A stretch of 64,000 nt of DNA from Tubulanus polymorphus (taxonomy: Eukaryota; Nemertea; Palaeonemertea; Tubulaniformes; Tubulanidae): the NCBI RefSeq assembly GCF_964204645.1, contig NC_134029.1, positions 11,954,850 to 12,018,849 of the forward strand, written 5' to 3'. Both the position numbers and the translations under genes were made by a program. Under the pieces are notes generated by a model that saw nothing but the letters and a program-made list of their open reading frames with translations, was not told the origin of the DNA and did no database searches. Of the stretch, positions 21,672-29,665 are shown one piece after another; position 1 is the first letter of the stretch, and every line of letters begins with the position of its first letter.

Positions 21672-23283
21672 ATGGAACGGTTGACCCCGCCGAAGTTTAG
21701 CCCACAGAGGCTCGCAAGTAACAATTTAATCGGGGAGTGGAGAGATTTTAGATGTGAGTTTGAAAATTATCTCGTGGCAACTGAAAAAGAACTGCACCTG
21801 ACAGCCGTAAAATCGCCTTGTTATTAATGGGCATGGGCCGAGAATATCAGAAAATATTGAATCATAATCTGGGCCTTACTGAAGGACAGAAGAAAATCTA
21901 TACTAGAGTGATCAAGGCATTTGATGGTTATTTTGAACCAAAACGATTGCGCAAGGGTTACATCACCCAGTTTCAAAACAGGAAACAGAAAGAAAATGAG
22001 ACATTCTCAGAATATTTAACAGCCTTGAAAGAGCTGGGCGCTCATTGTAATTATACTGGTACAGTCCTGAACGATCAGCTTTGTGTTCAGCTATCGAATG
22101 GTGTACGTGATTTGAAACTGAGAGAGAAGTTGTGGACAGAAGACATGTCGCTAGACGATATTGTTAGCAAAGCTCAACTTTATGAACAACAACAACAGAC
22201 AAGGGATCTTTACTCAAATCCGCATCAGTCATCATCTGCAAATGTCGATTATCAACGTGGTAGGAGATAAGGATCATTTCCGTCCAATCGAGGTCGCGTG
22301 TATAATCCGACAAATCGTGGTCGTTCGCTTAATCGTTTTCCGTATAGTAATCGAGGTTCACAGCGAGGGGCTCCGCAGTTCACAAATAGAGGTGGTCATT
22401 CTCGTAGCATAATACAGTGTCACAATTGTGGCTCAACCCATAATCCGGGTAGATGTCCGGCGTACAGGAAACAGTGTAGATATTGCAAAAAGTACAACCA
22501 TTTTGAGCGTGTTTGTAAGCAGAAAGTACCTGTACACGTTCTAAACCAAGGCAATGATTATGAATGTTACAGTAATATTGTACCTGATGATCAAACTATT
22601 TCTGATAATGCTCAAGAGAATTATGGCTACATATTTTCATGTAGACCTAATCGTCCAGTCGAGAAGGATATGCAGGTTAAGCTTCAGACACCTGGTGGAT
22701 TTGTTAATTTTAAAATTGACACAGGTGCAGATACTAATGTTGTTTCGTTTGGTTGTTATCAGTCAATGAAAGCGAAACCATTACTTGAGCCTTCAAACAT
22801 CAGAATTTATGGGTTTGGTAGTCAGCCATTGGAGTCATTTGGCTCAGTTGATATTCCAATGAGGTATAAAAACAAAACGTATTCTCTAAAGTGTGAAGTT
22901 GTCAAGGGCAAAGTCCCTAATGTGTTATCATTACAAAGTAGTCTAGAATTAAATCTTGTCAAACGTGTAGATCAATGTAAAAGTAAGAATACTCAGTTCA
23001 AGAAACAACCTAGTAATCCGATAGGTGGCAGTAGTAGCATTAATCATCCTAATATTCAAAGTTGTCAATTTGAGGAATTAAAGTCATTGATATGTGAGTA
23101 TATAGATGTTTTCGAGGGAATAGGCCAAATTCCTGGAAAGGTCACACTTAGATATGATCCTAATGTGAAACCAATTGCGCATCCCCCTCGCCCGATACCG
23201 GCAGCTTTACGTGAACCTACTCGTCGTAAATTAAATGAACTTGTCGACGCTGGCGTGATAGTGAAAATTTCCGAAGGTACACC
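21672..23283 (+). pseudogene. Ty3/Gypsy gag-protease-RT fragment, truncated in RT
   Basis: An ATG at 21,672 opens Gag (MERLTPPKFSPQ). A one-base frameshift near 21,805 leads to the main frame (YFEPKRLRKGYITQF is typical retrotransposon Gag text). A TAA at 22,268-22,270 falls in an Arg/Gly-rich region and the same frame continues without shift. Next come two zinc knuckles, CHNCGSTHNPGRC (from 22,418; C-x2-C-x3-H-x4-C) and CRYCKKYNHFERVC (from 22,475; C-x2-C-x4-H-x4-C). The aspartic protease active site IDTGAD follows (DTGA codons 22,718-22,729). The first part of RT reads HPPRPIPAALREPTRRKLNE and ends at EGTP. The rest of RT, RNase H, integrase and the 3' LTR are missing; a foldback element takes over at 23,284. 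Not functional. Confidence 0.85.
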
Positions 23284-23474
23284 AGTAATAGGGGTAATGG
23301 GCTTTCAGGCCGAAGGTCGAAGGGTCGAGCTCGTAAAAAAATGAAAATAACAATAATTTCCAGTTGAATTAGTCGCGCACACTCCTAATTCAACTGGAAA
23401 TTATTGTTATTTTCATTTTTTACTCACTCGCCCCTTCAACCTTTAGCCTGAAAGCCCATTACAACCCTATTACT
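23284..23474. mobile_element. Foldback/MITE palindrome, 191 bp, at the end of the Gypsy fragment
   Basis: The sequence reads into itself. The left arm starts AGTAATAGGGGTAATGGGCT and the right arm on the minus strand starts AGTAATAGGGTTGTAATGGG; arms of about 88 bases meet around a loop near 23,373-23,384 (TCGCGCACACTC). TA lies near each end (GTAATAGG/CCTATTAC), compatible with a Tc1/mariner-type TA duplication. Its inner arms are very similar (AAAATAACAATAATTTCCAG on both sides). Confidence 0.7.
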
Positions 23475-23925
23475 CTTAAAATATTCATATACATGAATAA
23501 AATATAAATGAATAACATTTAAATTGACAGATTATTCAATATAAAAGTGTGAGCTCTTATAGAATAGATATATAGATATATTTTAAACATTATTTCAATA
23601 TTTAAATTTGTATGAGTTAGATTTTTAAACATTAAAAGTGTTAGTAAAGTGTGATTGAAATAATACATATATACATGATATAATACATAGCTGTTTATAC
23701 TAGAGCATGATTCTATTTGAGCCTATATACATTCCATGTAAAGAGCTATGGAATAAATCTATAAATTCACAGCTGTCACAGCTGTTACTATAACGCTGAG
23801 ACATGAGTCATAATACTGAAAACGCGTAGAAAATTCTAGAAGGTGCACCGGAACTAGATGACGTGGCATAATCGACGACGTGTTCATTTCGAAATCGCGC
23901 CGGAACTGAATAGAAGCTGTAACAT
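23475..23925. other. AT-rich non-coding stretch before the first leader copy
   Basis: No coding frame. From about 23,800 the base composition becomes more balanced, as expected near a promoter, but no clear TATA box was identified. Confidence 0.3.
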
Positions 23926-23999
23926 AACGCTTAGGATATTCTATCTCTCGAAACGAAATTAGGAGTTTGTAGTTTACAATTCTAAATCTAAATGTAAGT
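23926..23999 (+). promoter_or_regulatory. Leader copy 1 with 5' splice donor
   Basis: AACGCTTAGGATATTCT, then AGGAGTTTGTAGTTTACA, then AAATGTAAGTACTG. The GTAAGT at 23,994-23,999 is a consensus 5' splice site. The same ordered words occur at 25,686-25,746. I read it as the transcribed leader exon of the downstream gene followed by an intron. Confidence 0.5.
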
Positions 24000-24182
24000 A
24001 CTGTTTTTTGTAGTTATTGGGGCTATTAAATATGAAACCTTTAGATATATTTAAGTGTATTTAGTATATCTTTTAGATAGCTAGAGTTACCGCTAATATC
24101 TTTTAGATTAATAAAACGTCATACACACCAAGAAGCAATAGAGAAACTCAAGATACTCTTTCTGACTGAGGAATCAACAGCA

Positions 24183-24284
24183 ATGGATATCGAACCAATA
24201 GAAACTGGCGTAGAACCACAAGAATCACCAAAAGATCGACGAAGAAACTATATAAGAATTTCAAAAACATTAAGACTCCAATGA
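24183..24284 (+). CDS. Short ORF after leader 1 (33 residues, starts MDIEPIETG)
   Basis: Begins CAATGGATATCGAACC and encodes an acidic then basic peptide ending SKTLRLQ before TGA. A homologous-looking start (MDVESEIMD) follows leader 2 at 25,947, at a similar distance (about 190-205 bases) from the splice donor. It may be the first coding exon of the HNH-like gene, with its 3' end spliced before the stop, or a short upstream ORF. Confidence 0.35.
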   Translation: MDIEPIETGVEPQESPKDRRRNYIRISKTLRLQ

Positions 24285-24385
24285 TTAAGTTTAACATTTG
24301 TTGTTGTAGTTAAATATTTACCAGCAATTGAAAAAAGTTTGTAATTATAGATTTTATATATAGAAATCAAATGATGTATCGGAAG

Positions 24386-24453
24386 AAACGACTGAACAAC
24401 TTGTATAATGTATTGTGTAAATCTGATTGGTGAATTTTTATGTTCAGTCGTTT
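24386..24453. repeat. Inverted repeat pair GAAACGACTGAAC / GTTCAGTCGTTTC
   Basis: Perfect 13-base inverted repeats (24,386-24,398 and 24,441-24,453) with a 42-base spacer, immediately before the first GC-rich hairpin. Confidence 0.6.
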
Positions 24454-24518
24454 CAATTATGATTAGCGCATGCGCATTAAGCAAAAGCGCGCCCGTATGC
24501 GCGCTTTTGCCTAATGCG
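24454..24518. repeat. GC-rich hairpin, copy 1
   Basis: The arm CGCATTAAGCAAAAGCGCGC pairs with the complement of GCGCGCTTTTGCCTAATGCG, with one mismatch in 20 bases and loop CCGTAT. It stands out in AT-rich surroundings. A direct repeat follows at 24,581-24,643. Confidence 0.75.
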
Positions 24519-24580
24519 AACACGTTTTGATATTTTATGCCGGTTGTTTCTATTTTACAGAATTTATAGAATGAATATAT

Positions 24581-24643
24581 AATTATGATTAACGCATGCG
24601 CATTAAGCAAAAGCGCGCCTGAATGCGCGGTTTTGCCCAGTGG
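24581..24643. repeat. GC-rich hairpin, copy 2
   Basis: It begins AATTATGATTAACGCATGCG and matches copy 1 closely through AAGCAAAAGCGCGCC; its right arm is more degraded (GCGCGGTTTTGCCCAG). It lies 127 bases after copy 1 in the same orientation. Confidence 0.7.
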
Positions 24644-24702
24644 TATGATTTAGATATCAAAGAATCGAAACGACTTATCAAAAGCAGCGAGGAATGAAAG
24701 AG

Positions 24703-25427
24703 GATGACGTTGGTCGAAGAAATGGAAGAGGATTCTAAAATATTAACCAATTTAGTAAAAACATACGTATAATAAATGGTTCGAACAACCACAAATTATC
24801 AATATTACAAATAACACTGGTGTTATAAATATATATTACAAGAAGTGTTCTAAATGTGAATTAGGTAAATTAGCTTTAACAGAATTTAGTAAGCGTAAGA
24901 TTAGCAAAGATGGTTTTCAATATTGCTGTAAAACTTGCACTAAACTATATACCAAACAATACCGAGAAGATAATATAGAACATTATAATTATCATATGGC
25001 AGAATGTATGAGAGAAAGATATCAAACAGATCTTAATTTTAGATTGAAACAATGCTTAAGATCTAGATTAACACAATTATTCAACAAAGAAACGCATTCA
25101 GAAACACTATCTAATTTATTGGGTTGTTCAGATGAATTTTTCATATCATGGATAATATATCAATTCGATGATAAAATGAATATAGATAATTATGGTGAAT
25201 GCTTTCATATTGATCATGTGTTGCCGATTTCTAAATTTGACATGAGTGATGATTATAATAAGAAGCTAATATGGAGCTGGAGAAATTTAAGGCCTTTAGA
25301 AAAGAAGGAAAACATAATTAAATCTAACAAACTAGATATGAAATTATATTTAGATCAACTGGTTAAAGCAAAGACATTTGTTGAATTATGGAATTCAACA
25401 CATAATGAAAAATACGTTGAAGCTTAA
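24703..25427 (+). pseudogene. HNH endonuclease-like protein with zinc finger, probably frameshifted near the start
   Basis: The frame is open from 24,759 to the TAA at 25,425-25,427. A treble-clef-like zinc finger comes first (KKCSKCELGK from about 24,843, and CCKTC at 24,924-24,938). The HNH region has HIDHVLPISKF (HIDH codons 25,206-25,217) and NLRPLEKKENIIKSNK, the histidine and asparagine signature of HNH nucleases. Upstream coding text (YNKWFEQPQIINITNN) precedes the internal ATG at 24,996, so that ATG is not the true start. An ATG at 24,703 opens MTLVEEMEEDSKILTNLVKT in another frame and would join after a shift near 24,768. Similar zinc-finger/HNH proteins occur in giant viruses, phages and mobile elements. 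It could nick DNA for homing or belong to a virus-derived element. Function is inferred from motifs only. Confidence 0.65.
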
Positions 25428-25685
25428 ACGCTTAGAAAACCGGTTACTCTCGATCTATGTCAAACCGCCTATATGTAATTGTATTAGGTTGTTTACAAAA
25501 CCATCTGTCGCACGTTATATATTATAAGTGAATGCGGCGCACCTCATTTGAATATTGATCGAATGTGCTATTTCAGTTGAAAAGGATTAATCGATTACAT
25601 CACAAAGGAAGGAACATATGTTGATCAGACAGTGTTTAGCTAGTGAATAACTGGCAGTTATAAGCGCGCAGCACATGAGCATAGG
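25428..25685. other. Spacer with possible TATA box for leader 2
   Basis: TATAAG at about 25,658-25,663 lies roughly 30 bases before the conserved start of leader 2, a spacing typical of a TATA box and transcription start. Nothing else was recognised. Confidence 0.3.
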
Positions 25686-25746
25686 AACGCATAGGATATT
25701 CTCTCTATAAACACAATTTTAGGAGTTTACAGTTATAAATGTAAGT
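25686..25746 (+). promoter_or_regulatory. Leader copy 2 with 5' splice donor
   Basis: GAACGCATAGGATATTCT, then AGGAGTTTACAGTTATA, then AAATGTAAGTACTG, matching leader 1. GTAAGT lies at 25,741-25,746, and the first intronic bases (ACTGTTTTTGTTGTTATT) are also conserved between the copies. Confidence 0.5.
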
Positions 25747-25946
25747 ACTGTTTTTGTTGTTATTAAGGCGTTGGGAAACGTTAAACATGTAAAACTTACC
25801 CTGGTAAGATGCGCCACAAAATGGCCATGTTTAAGTGTTGTAATTAATATTTTACAACTACAACTTCAAGTTAGTTTTATTCTACGCTAGATATTTATCC
25901 TTTAGATAACAAAATGAAGACCATTGAATCAAGAAAGTGAAGATAG

Positions 25947-26003
25947 ATGGATGTGGAATCAGAAATTATGGATATTTCAACTCATGAGACTGTAGCAGTT
26001 TAG
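25947..26003 (+). CDS. Short ORF after leader 2 (18 residues, starts MDVESEIMD)
   Basis: ATGGATGTGGAATCAG opens an 18-residue frame closed by TAG. Its first residues resemble those of the ORF at 24,183 (MD, hydrophobic, E). It may be a decayed first coding exon of a paralogue of the gene at 24,183-25,427, or a short upstream ORF. Confidence 0.3.
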   Translation: MDVESEIMDISTHETVAV

Positions 26004-26110
26004 CCATACAGCATAGGCTTTCAATGCATTACGTTTGCCGGAATTTCAATTGCGTCATTCAGCTGTTGTTAATGTCACACACAGTGACAGATGTTGTATT
26101 ATACTTTATT

Positions 26111-26172
26111 GATTTCCGCATTCCGCGCATACCTTACCGCTCGGCTGCCGAGCGGCTTGGAATGTGGAAATC
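26111..26172. repeat. 62-bp hairpin with GC-rich tip
   Basis: GATTTCCGCATTCC (26,111-26,124) pairs with GGAATGTGGAAATC (26,159-26,172) with one mismatch. At the tip CCGCTCGGC (26,137-26,145) and GCCGAGCGG (26,147-26,155) are perfect inverted repeats one base apart. Possibly a MITE or an element terminus. Confidence 0.6.
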
Positions 26173-26580
26173 GATAATGATTGTAGAATAAAATATATGT
26201 GTTTATGAAATAGTATTTCCACCAGTCGTTTCTTTGAATTTATTTTCAGTTTTAGGATTTATTATCGAGAATCCGAAATGACTTATCTGGACAGTTATAA
26301 TTACTGCTCCTAATAGACAATAGTAGTGAGATATTAAATCCTAATTTAAATAAAATATAATAAAAAAAACAATAACTTCAACTGCTAGTGAATTCTATTA
26401 TATTTTTAATATTTTCTTTTGGTAATTCCAATTGACATTAGATTGAATAGATTTTGAATAGATTTGAATAGAAATTCTTTAACTTTAACTAACCTAGTCA
26501 ATTTAGTATTAACCTAAAGAGATACTAGTATCCTTTTATAATACTTATAATATTTTTCTTATTAAATTTCTCCAATATAA
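26173..26580. other. AT-rich spacer upstream of the Polinton-like rightward arm
   Basis: Very AT-rich with runs of A and T. It probably contains the promoter for the rightward genes, but no specific box can be assigned. No long terminal inverted repeat matching 31,400-31,460 was seen. Confidence 0.3.
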
Positions 26581-27063
26581 ATGTCAAAGAAATCGAGTAA
26601 GAATAGTATTGATATTGAAAAAACATTAGATGATTTAGGTATTAGTGATAATAAGGATACAGTTGTTTCTAATTCTATTCAAGTTAATAACAATATTGAT
26701 TATGAATACTACTTATATTGTAAGCATCATCTTGAATTATTAATTGCTGGCGGGAAATCTAAGGATTTCTTGGGAAAAATAATAACTTTTCAAGAATTAG
26801 ATGCTATGAAACCCGATAAAGTAATAAAATATTTTAAGATTTATGAAGAAGCTAGATTAGCTAGAATAAATGATTCTATTTCAGATGGTATTGTCAAATG
26901 TTATTCTAAGTTATGTCACCGGTTAATACCAATTGATGATGAAAATAAATTATATAGTGATTTGAAAAATGACTATTTAGTTATGACTGAATTACAAAAA
27001 TGGGTTGGATATGCTTCATTCCAATTAGGATGGGTTATGACATTAATTTCTACTGTGTCATGA
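26581..27063 (+). CDS. Unknown 160-residue protein, first gene of the rightward arm
   Basis: Starts MSKKSSKNSIDIEKTLDDLG after ATATAA and ends GWVMTLISTVS. The middle is a charged helical region (LIAGGKSKDFLGKIITFQEL, then VIKYFKIYEEARLARIND). No enzyme motif or signal peptide is evident; the last 20 residues are fairly hydrophobic. The TGA overlaps the next ATG as ATGA. Proteins of this size and charge occur beside structural genes in Polinton-type elements, but I cannot name it. A structural or morphogenesis role is inference from position only. Confidence 0.6.
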   Translation: MSKKSSKNSIDIEKTLDDLGISDNKDTVVSNSIQVNNNIDYEYYLYCKHHLELLIAGGKSKDFLGKIITFQELDAMKPDKVIKYFKIYEEARLARINDSISDGIVKCYSKLCHRLIPIDDENKLYSDLKNDYLVMTELQKWVGYASFQLGWVMTLISTVS

Positions 27064-27182
27064 CATTTTCGAATATCAAGCCTATGGAATATAAATCAGG
27101 TAAGAACGAAACAGATGACGCTGTACTACAACCAAACGGTGAAACAGAAAATGAACAAAAATTAACTAAGATAAATGAGTGA
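27060..27182 (+). CDS. Small 40-residue ORF between overlapping neighbours
   Basis: Starts MTFSNIKPMEYKSGKNETDD and is acidic and polar, with no hydrophobic segment. Its ATG overlaps the previous stop by four bases (ATGA) and its TGA lies inside the next gene's start as ATGAGTGA. It is too short to judge by composition; the two tight overlaps are the main reason to accept it as part of the gene chain. Confidence 0.4.
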   Translation: MTFSNIKPMEYKSGKNETDDAVLQPNGETENEQKLTKINE

Positions 27183-27543
27183 TGATGCCAAGAAGAAGCC
27201 TAGATCCGAGAAACAAATTAAATGGGCAAGAGAATTAGGTAAAAGATCTTCAGAATTAGAAAAAGCTAAGAAAAAGAAATTAACTGATATAAATGAATCA
27301 CAGAAATTATCTGATATTGATTCAAATAATAATCCATCTAATTCTTCTAATAGTGGAAGAAATAATTACTTATATATTACAATTGGGTTAATCACAATTA
27401 TTATATTATCCGGTGTATTATATAAATCAAAATTCAAATCTGATGATAAAGATGATTCCAATGATAATAAACCTATCATACCAGAAAATAAGTCAAATCA
27501 TAATGTCATTGAAACTAAATCTAAATTATTATTAATGGATTAA
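27175..27543 (+). CDS. Single-pass membrane protein, 122 residues
   Basis: A lysine-rich N-terminus (KKKPRSEKQIKWARELGKRS, with a likely coiled stretch to residue 36) is followed by an Asn/Ser-rich linker and one transmembrane helix at about residues 65-83 (YLYITIGLITIIILSGVLY). A polar, Asp/Asn/Lys-rich tail follows. There is no cleavable signal peptide, so the long N-terminal part probably stays in the cytoplasm or virion interior. Small membrane proteins are common in Polinton-type elements and could serve in an envelope or inner membrane; that role is inferred. It starts eight bases inside the previous ORF and ends six bases before the integrase ATG. Confidence 0.6.
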   Translation: MSDDAKKKPRSEKQIKWARELGKRSSELEKAKKKKLTDINESQKLSDIDSNNNPSNSSNSGRNNYLYITIGLITIIILSGVLYKSKFKSDDKDDSNDNKPIIPENKSNHNVIETKSKLLLMD

Positions 27544-27549
27544 AATAAG

Positions 27550-28647
27550 ATGAAAAAAGAACAATATTTAAGAGCTTTATATTATAACCCAGAAAGTGAA
27601 GTATCATATTCTAGCGTTTCAGAATTATGGAATAAAATTAAATCTGAAAATCTGAAAGAAAATGGTAATATAAAATATGGTGAATTAAAATCATGGTTAC
27701 AAAATCAACCAACATATCAATACCACAAGAAAATGGATAAAACTTATTCAACAAGAAAAGTTATGGTTTCATATATCGATCAACAATGGCAAGCAGATTT
27801 AATTGACATGAAGAACTTAGAAGAACACAACAAAGGATATTTCTGGATACTGAATGTTATAGATATATTCAGTAGATACGCATGGTCAATTCCAATCAAA
27901 AATAAAACTGGTATAGAAGTAACAAATGCTTTTAAATCAATATTTAAATAAGCTATTCCAGATAAGATACAATTTGATGAAGGTAAGGAATTTTATAACA
28001 AACATTTCAAAAAACTATTATCTGATAACGATGTAGAATATTTTTCAACACACTCAGATAAAAAAGCATCTATTATAGAAAGATTTAATAAAACATTGAA
28101 ATCTAGAATGTGGAAATATTTTACTGCTAATGAAACATATAAATATATCGATGTGTTAGATGATTTGGTGAAAGGTTATAATAATTCTAAACATAGTTCT
28201 ATAAATATGAAACCTATACAAGCTAGAGAAGAAGATAATTCGGAAATAGTTTGGAATAATTTATATGGTGCGTTTTTTACACATGATTTCGGCGAACCTA
28301 AATTTAAAATTGGACAACACGTTAGAATATCTAAATATAGAAAAACCTTTTACAAAGGTTATACCCCTAATTTTACTGAAGAAATATTCAAGATTAAAAA
28401 GATAATATTAACTAAACCATTTGTTTATAAACTAGAAGATCTAAAAGATGAAGAAATATTAGGTTATTTCTATGAACAAGAATTATCACTTGTACCAAAT
28501 CCAGATGAAATAGAATACAAAATAGAAAAAGTATTGAAAACAAAAACTCTTAAAGGAAAAAAGTATTCTTTGGTGAAATGTAAAGGATATGATGATAAAT
28601 TTAATGAATGGATTATATCTAGTAAAATTAAAAGAATAAATGAATAA
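27550..28647 (+). pseudogene. Polinton-type DDE integrase with chromodomain, one in-frame stop
   Basis: One frame runs through with a single TAA at 27,949-27,951 (codon 134). Catalytic acids are visible as D83 (WQADLIDM), D143 (IQFDEGKEF) and E177 (ASIIERFNK), with 33 residues between the last two, close to the D-D-35-E spacing of retroviral-type integrases. After the core, residues around 250-300 look like an SH3-like integrase C-domain. A chromodomain closes the protein (EYKIEKVL, then VKCKGYDDKFNEW). Such chromodomains are usual in Polinton integrases and are thought to bind histone marks and guide insertion. The stop removes the second and third acids from the product, so this copy cannot integrate. 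The last eight bases overlap the ATPase start. Confidence 0.85.
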
Positions 28648-29242
28648 AGATTTATTTATATTTGAACCACATAATATGTTAGTTACTGGAGTAACCAATT
28701 GTGGTAAAACACATTTCATATTAAACTTGTTAGAAACTATTTATAAGAATCATTTTGATAACATAATATTATTTTGTCCTACTTATGAAATGAATAAAAC
28801 ATATAATAGAGATATAGTTAAGATAAAAAAGTTTATTATATTAAATCCTAAAACAGTAAAAGAAAATTTAGATAATTGTATAAAAATAGTAATTGATACT
28901 TATAAAAGATCAAATACATTATTCATTATAGATGATTGTGCAAATTTACATGATTCAAAAGTGAGAGAAAGTGAGTTATGTTATCTAGCTTTCTCTGGGA
29001 GACATTTTGGGATAAAAACATGGGTTTTAAATCAAAAATATAATTCAATTGTTAAAGACTTTAGGGAGAATATAAGATTTCTAGTTTTATTCTACAATAT
29101 AGATAGAAAATCTATGCAACAATCATTGGAAGAAAATCAAATTATACCTACTGAATTACATGATGAATATATGAATAAATTAAAGAATAATAAATTATTA
29201 CTGAGACTACAATTTCCCTATGAATATAAATTTATAAAATAA
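28640..29242 (+). CDS. Genome-packaging ATPase, FtsK/HerA (A32-like) family
   Basis: 200 residues in an intact frame. The Walker A loop GVTNCGKT is at residues 17-24, Walker B LFIIDD at about 94-99, and a conserved SGRHFGIKTWVLNQ stretch follows, matching the A32-like packaging ATPases of Polintons, adintoviruses, virophages and nucleocytoplasmic viruses. Such enzymes use ATP to move DNA into the capsid. Length is typical of the short Polinton forms (about 200-250 residues). Its ATG lies in ATGAATAA, overlapping the integrase stop by eight bases. The 3' end has a degraded copy just downstream at 29,462-29,640. Confidence 0.85.
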   Translation: MNKDLFIFEPHNMLVTGVTNCGKTHFILNLLETIYKNHFDNIILFCPTYEMNKTYNRDIVKIKKFIILNPKTVKENLDNCIKIVIDTYKRSNTLFIIDDCANLHDSKVRESELCYLAFSGRHFGIKTWVLNQKYNSIVKDFRENIRFLVLFYNIDRKSMQQSLEENQIIPTELHDEYMNKLKNNKLLLRLQFPYEYKFIK

Positions 29243-29405
29243 CTATTTGTATACCTATGTATTAGATACCCTATTAGATACCCTAATACCTGATACCCTA
29301 TTAGATACCCTAATACCTGATACCCTAATACCTGATACCCTATTAGATACCTTAAATACTTAAAACCCCCTTTTTTTAAATTAATATTATTTATACAATT
29401 TTCAA
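29195..29405. repeat. First copy of a duplicated ATPase-tail/spacer segment with TATTAGATACCC repeats
   Basis: It runs from ATTATTACTGAG in the ATPase 3' end through TATAAATTTA, then a GATACCCTATTAGATACCCT-type short tandem array (29,268-29,352), then TTAAATACTTAAAACCCCCT and TATACAATTTTCAACCAAT. The same order recurs at 29,462-29,640. The tandem array mixes TATTAGATACCC and TAATACCTGATACCC units. Confidence 0.65.
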
Positions 29406-29461
29406 CCAATTTATTTTTATTTTTTCAAATAATATATGAATAAGTTTGAAAATAATAAAGG

Positions 29462-29640
29462 TTATTTATTATTACTGAGGTTTCAATATAAATTTAAAAA
29501 AGAAATATAATTTAAGGTATTTTCAAATAATATGTATTAGATATGTATTAGATATGTATTAGATACCTTAAATACCTTAAATACTTAAAACCCCCTTTTT
29601 TATTTGCTATTATTTTATACAATTTTCAACTAATATTATT
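29462..29640. repeat. Second, degraded copy of the ATPase-tail/spacer segment
   Basis: TTATTATTACTGAGGTTTCA, TATAAATTTAAAAA, a shorter ATGTATTAGAT array, TTAAATACTTAAAACCCCCT, and TATACAATTTTCAACTAAT follow the same order as 29,195-29,405. It is most simply a local tandem duplication of the gene end and spacer. Confidence 0.6.
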
Positions 29641-29665
29641 ATTTGAGTTAAATATAATTAATATC

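Noticed and set aside
29268-29352. Telomere-like repeat (TACCCTAAT-type)
   Set aside because: Units mix TATTAGATACCC and TAATACCTGATACCC of unequal length and do not match TTAGGG arrays; a local minisatellite within a duplicated segment explains them.
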